From: an uncultured Anaerococcus sp.
GTDB lineage: Bacteria > Bacillota > Clostridia > Tissierellales > Peptoniphilaceae
Reading direction: 5' to 3'
DNA length: 8,153 nt
Assembly: GCF_947253225.1 (NCBI RefSeq)
Contig: NZ_CAMXYR010000057.1
Span: 1-8,153 of the forward strand
Shown here: one piece after another, positions 6,355 through 8,153 of the stretch
Position numbering within the stretch: position 1 is the first letter of the stretch
Layout of the letters: each line of letters begins with the position of its first letter
Program-made: the position numbers and the translations under genes
The notes under the pieces: model-generated
Database searches by the model: none
What the model saw: the letters and a program-made list of their open reading frames with translations, nothing else
What the model was told of the DNA's origin: nothing

Positions 6355-6372
6355 AAGGGAAGTGAATATATG
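6355..6372 (+). promoter_or_regulatory. Ribosome binding site deciding the fhs start
   Basis: AAGGGAAGTG (6355-6364) resembles AAGGAGGTGA and is 5 bases before the ATG at 6370. The in-frame TTG at 6346 has no Shine-Dalgarno-like sequence upstream (only ATAAGATTTA). The eight extra residues from TTG would be encoded through the ribosome binding site itself, so the ATG is preferred. Confidence 0.75.
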
Positions 6373-8025
6373 AAGACAGACATCCAAATAGCAAAAGAAA
6401 TTTCTCTAAAAGATATAGATGAAATTTGCCATAAATTGGGAGTTGAAACTTATGAGAAAATTGGAAACTACAAAGCTAAAATTGACCTATCCTACTCTCA
6501 AAATATTAAAGAAAATGCGAAGTTAATATTAGTTACTGCAACAAATCCAACCCCAAGCGGAGAAGGAAAGACAACAGTCAATATTGGCTTATCTATGGCA
6601 TTGAATCAGATAGGAAAAAAAGCGGTATCTGTTTTAAGAGAGCCTTCAATGGGTCCTTCTTTTGGAAGAAAGGGAGGAGCTGCGGGAGGTGGATATAGCC
6701 AGGTTCTACCGATGGATGAAATTAACCTACATTTTACTGGAGATTTTCATGCAATAACATCTGCTGTTAACCTTGTAGCAGCTATTGTGGACAATCATAT
6801 CTACCAAGGCAACGAAAAAAATATTGACCCTAAAAGAATTGTTTGGAGAAGGTGCGTTGATTTAAACGATAGGGCTCTTAGAAATATTGTTATCGGTCTT
6901 GGAAATAGAACTGATGGAGTAACTAGAGAAGACAAGTTTGATATAACTGTTGCCACTGAAATGATGGCTGTTCTTTGCCTAGCTACTAGCATCAAAGATT
7001 TCAAGAAAAGAGTGGCGAAGATGATTGTTGCCTATGATTACAATAATAAACCTATAACTGTTGAAGATATAAAGGCGACAGGCTCTGTGGCTGTAGTTAT
7101 GAAAGAAGCTTTAAAGCCAAATCTTGTCCAAACTACAGAGCATACTCCTGCAATAATCCATGGAGGCCCTTTTGCAAATATCGCTCATGGTTGTAATTCA
7201 CTTTTAGCCACGAAAACAGCCCTAGGACTTGCAGATTATGTAGTAACTGAGGCAGGATTTGGGGCAGACCTCGGTGCAGAAAAATTCAATGATATAAAAT
7301 GTCGACTTGGTGGTCTAAAACCAGATGCAACAGTTATTGTAACTTCAGTTAGGTCTTTGAAGTACCATGCTGGAATGGATATCGACCAACTTTCCAATGA
7401 AGAATTAACTTATCTTGAAAAAGGTTTCAAAAACTTACAAGTTCATATAGAGAACATGAGGAAATTTGGGACTAATATAATAGTCGCTATAAATAAGTTT
7501 GCAAGTGATAGCACAAAAGAAATTAATCTTATCAAAAAAATGACCGAAAAACTTGGAGTTATGGCGATAGAAACAAATGTTTTCACAGAAGGAGGAAAAG
7601 GAGGCATAGAACTTGCCCAAAACCTTGTCAAACTTTGTGAAAAAGACAATGAATTCAACTTCCTTTATGAGCTAGATATGTCAATCAAAGAAAAATTAGA
7701 AATAATATCAAAAGAAATCTATAGGGCAAAGGGAGTAGTTTACGCTAGTAAAGCAGATAAGGAGATCAAAAAAATTGAAGAAATGGGTTTTGGAGACTTG
7801 CCTATTTGTGTTGCGAAGACCCCTTACTCCTTATCAGATGACCCAAGCATAAATATATTGACAGACGACTATGAAATAACTATAAGAGATATTAGGATAA
7901 ATGCAGGTGCAGGATTTTTAGTAGCCTACACAGGCAATGTTTTAACAATGCCAGGTCTACCAAAACAAGCCAATGCCTACAAGATAGACCTTGATGAAAA
8001 TGATGAAATTATAGGATTGTTCTAG
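6370..8025 (+). CDS. fhs: Formate-tetrahydrofolate ligase (10-formyl-THF synthetase)
   Basis: This cytosolic enzyme, homotetrameric in characterised members, uses ATP to join formate to tetrahydrofolate, forming 10-formyl-THF for purine and formyl-Met-tRNA synthesis; it also serves acetogenesis or purine/glycine fermentation in anaerobes. From the preferred ATG it has 551 residues, close to the usual 555-560. The ATP-binding P-loop is TPSGEGKTT (residues 61-69), followed by the family signature REPSMGPSFGRKGGAAGGG (90-108) and a metal/folate-binding stretch with INLHFTGDFHAI. Further family segments are VVTEAGFGADLGAEKF, VTSVRSLKYHAG, TEGGKGGIELA and the C-terminal LTMPGLPKQANA ending in IIGLF. 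The gene has its own predicted promoter after the eno terminator. No other one-carbon genes are visible. No GC-rich terminator follows, so its 3' end is undefined. Confidence 0.97.
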   Translation: MKTDIQIAKEISLKDIDEICHKLGVETYEKIGNYKAKIDLSYSQNIKENAKLILVTATNPTPSGEGKTTVNIGLSMALNQIGKKAVSVLREPSMGPSFGRKGGAAGGGYSQVLPMDEINLHFTGDFHAITSAVNLVAAIVDNHIYQGNEKNIDPKRIVWRRCVDLNDRALRNIVIGLGNRTDGVTREDKFDITVATEMMAVLCLATSIKDFKKRVAKMIVAYDYNNKPITVEDIKATGSVAVVMKEALKPNLVQTTEHTPAIIHGGPFANIAHGCNSLLATKTALGLADYVVTEAGFGADLGAEKFNDIKCRLGGLKPDATVIVTSVRSLKYHAGMDIDQLSNEELTYLEKGFKNLQVHIENMRKFGTNIIVAINKFASDSTKEINLIKKMTEKLGVMAIETNVFTEGGKGGIELAQNLVKLCEKDNEFNFLYELDMSIKEKLEIISKEIYRAKGVVYASKADKEIKKIEEMGFGDLPICVAKTPYSLSDDPSINILTDDYEITIRDIRINAGAGFLVAYTGNVLTMPGLPKQANAYKIDLDENDEIIGLF

Positions 8026-8061
8026 GTATTAACTGAAGAATTTGCTGAAACAAGAAAGAAA

Positions 8062-8075
8062 TAAAAATATTTTTA
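8062..8075 (+). repeat. AT-only perfect palindrome after fhs
   Basis: Positions 8062-8075 read TAAAAATATTTTTA, a perfect 14-base palindrome with no loop. It lies just upstream of, and slightly overlaps, the longer inverted repeat at 8073-8099. With no GC pairs and no room for a loop it is a poor terminator; it may be a bent or protein-binding A/T tract, or chance. Confidence 0.35.
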
Positions 8076-8099
8076 ACAAAAACTTGAAATTTTTGTTAA
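8073..8099 (+). repeat. Perfect 10-bp inverted repeat enclosing the -35 box of the next gene (candidate operator)
   Basis: TTAACAAAAA (8073-8082) and TTTTTGTTAA (8090-8099) are exact reverse complements separated by seven bases, CTTGAAA. The -35 hexamer TTGAAA lies wholly inside that spacer, so a protein on the dyad would block RNA polymerase. The right arm is followed by AATCTA rather than a T run, which argues against a terminator. The symmetry is seen directly; the regulatory role is inferred. Confidence 0.5.
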
Positions 8100-8111
8100 T
8101 CTATTTATAAT
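8084..8111 (+). promoter_or_regulatory. Predicted sigma-A-type promoter of the gene starting at the window end
   Basis: TTGAAA (8084-8089, 5 of 6) and a perfect TATAAT (8106-8111) are separated by 16 bases. Start is expected near 8118, about 32 bases before the ATG at 8150. It is the best hexamer pair in the window and implies that the next gene is transcribed separately from fhs. Confidence 0.75.
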
Positions 8112-8139
8112 AATTATATACAAAAAATTTAGGGAAGAT

Positions 8140-8153
8140 GGAGGGTACTATGA
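8140..8153 (+). CDS. Start of an unidentified downstream gene (ribosome binding site and first codon only)
   Basis: GGAGGG (8140-8145) is 4 bases before the ATG at 8150-8152, after which one base remains in the window. An in-frame ATG at 8138 is an alternative start, but its only upstream purine run (AGGGAAG, 8131-8137) abuts it directly. The product cannot be guessed; only the well-formed promoter and ribosome binding site support a gene here. Confidence 0.55.

Noticed and set aside
6294..6365. A 23-codon ORF starting with ATG at 6294 upstream of fhs, possible leader peptide.
   Set aside because: No ribosome binding site, its ATG falls at or before the predicted transcript start, and its composition shows no run of regulatory codons.
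6346..6369. TTG at 6346 as the fhs start, adding eight residues.
   Set aside because: No ribosome binding site precedes it, while AAGGGAAGTG sits 5 bases before the in-frame ATG at 6370; the extra residues would be encoded through that site.
8073..8099. The inverted repeat after fhs as an intrinsic terminator.
   Set aside because: The stem has only one G-C pair per ten and neither strand shows a proper T run immediately after it; its placement over a promoter -35 fits an operator better.
1..8153. A novel system, mobile element, defence island or CRISPR array.
   Set aside because: All complete genes are recognised housekeeping families with intact key residues; there are no transposase, integrase, toxin or spacer-repeat patterns and no unexplained stretch longer than about 185 bases.

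Overview
This window comes from a low-GC, Gram-positive-type bacterium. It is strongly AT-rich, prefers A/T-ending codons and AGA arginine codons, and has strong AAGGAG/AGGAGG ribosome binding sites. Together with an ATP-dependent formate-tetrahydrofolate ligase next to a glycolytic cluster, this suggests an anaerobic Firmicute, perhaps of the Clostridia/Tissierellia (Anaerococcus- or Peptoniphilus-like). That placement is inferred from general character, not from any database match. Every complete gene is on the plus strand and belongs to a well-known family. I found no mobile element, tRNA, rRNA, CRISPR array or defence system, and no convincing undescribed system. The interest lies in operon architecture and promoter-proximal dyads.

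Layout. (1) Positions 1-1783 hold a tightly packed housekeeping group: the 3' end of a Cof-type HAD phosphatase gene, overlapping trmL (tRNA wobble 2'-O-methyltransferase), then trxB (thioredoxin reductase). (2) Positions 1784-1853 are a 70-base gap with a good sigma-A-type promoter, an imperfect inverted repeat centred on its -10 box, and a strong ribosome binding site. (3) Positions 1854-6185 hold the lower-glycolysis cluster gap - pgk - tpiA - eno. An intrinsic terminator lies between gap and pgk, pgk-tpiA-eno are nearly contiguous, and a long terminator follows eno. No cggR-type regulator and no phosphoglycerate mutase gene is present, unlike the familiar cggR-gap-pgk-tpi-pgm-eno order. 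(4) Positions 6186-6369 are a non-coding region with the eno terminator, a probable promoter and a small palindrome. (5) Positions 6370-8025 hold fhs, whose best start is an ATG rather than the upstream in-frame TTG. (6) Positions 8026-8149 have a near-consensus promoter whose -35 box sits in the spacer of a perfect 10-bp inverted repeat, followed by a ribosome binding site and the first codon of the next gene, cut by the window end.

How the genes work together. TpiA interconverts the two triose phosphates, Gap and Pgk oxidise glyceraldehyde-3-phosphate to 3-phosphoglycerate and yield NADH and ATP, and Eno makes phosphoenolpyruvate. The 3-phosphoglycerate to 2-phosphoglycerate step must be encoded elsewhere. 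Fhs activates formate to 10-formyl-tetrahydrofolate at the cost of ATP, linking fermentation to one-carbon metabolism. TrxB supplies reducing power for thiol homeostasis. TrmL and the HAD phosphatase are housekeeping functions with no evident pathway link to glycolysis.
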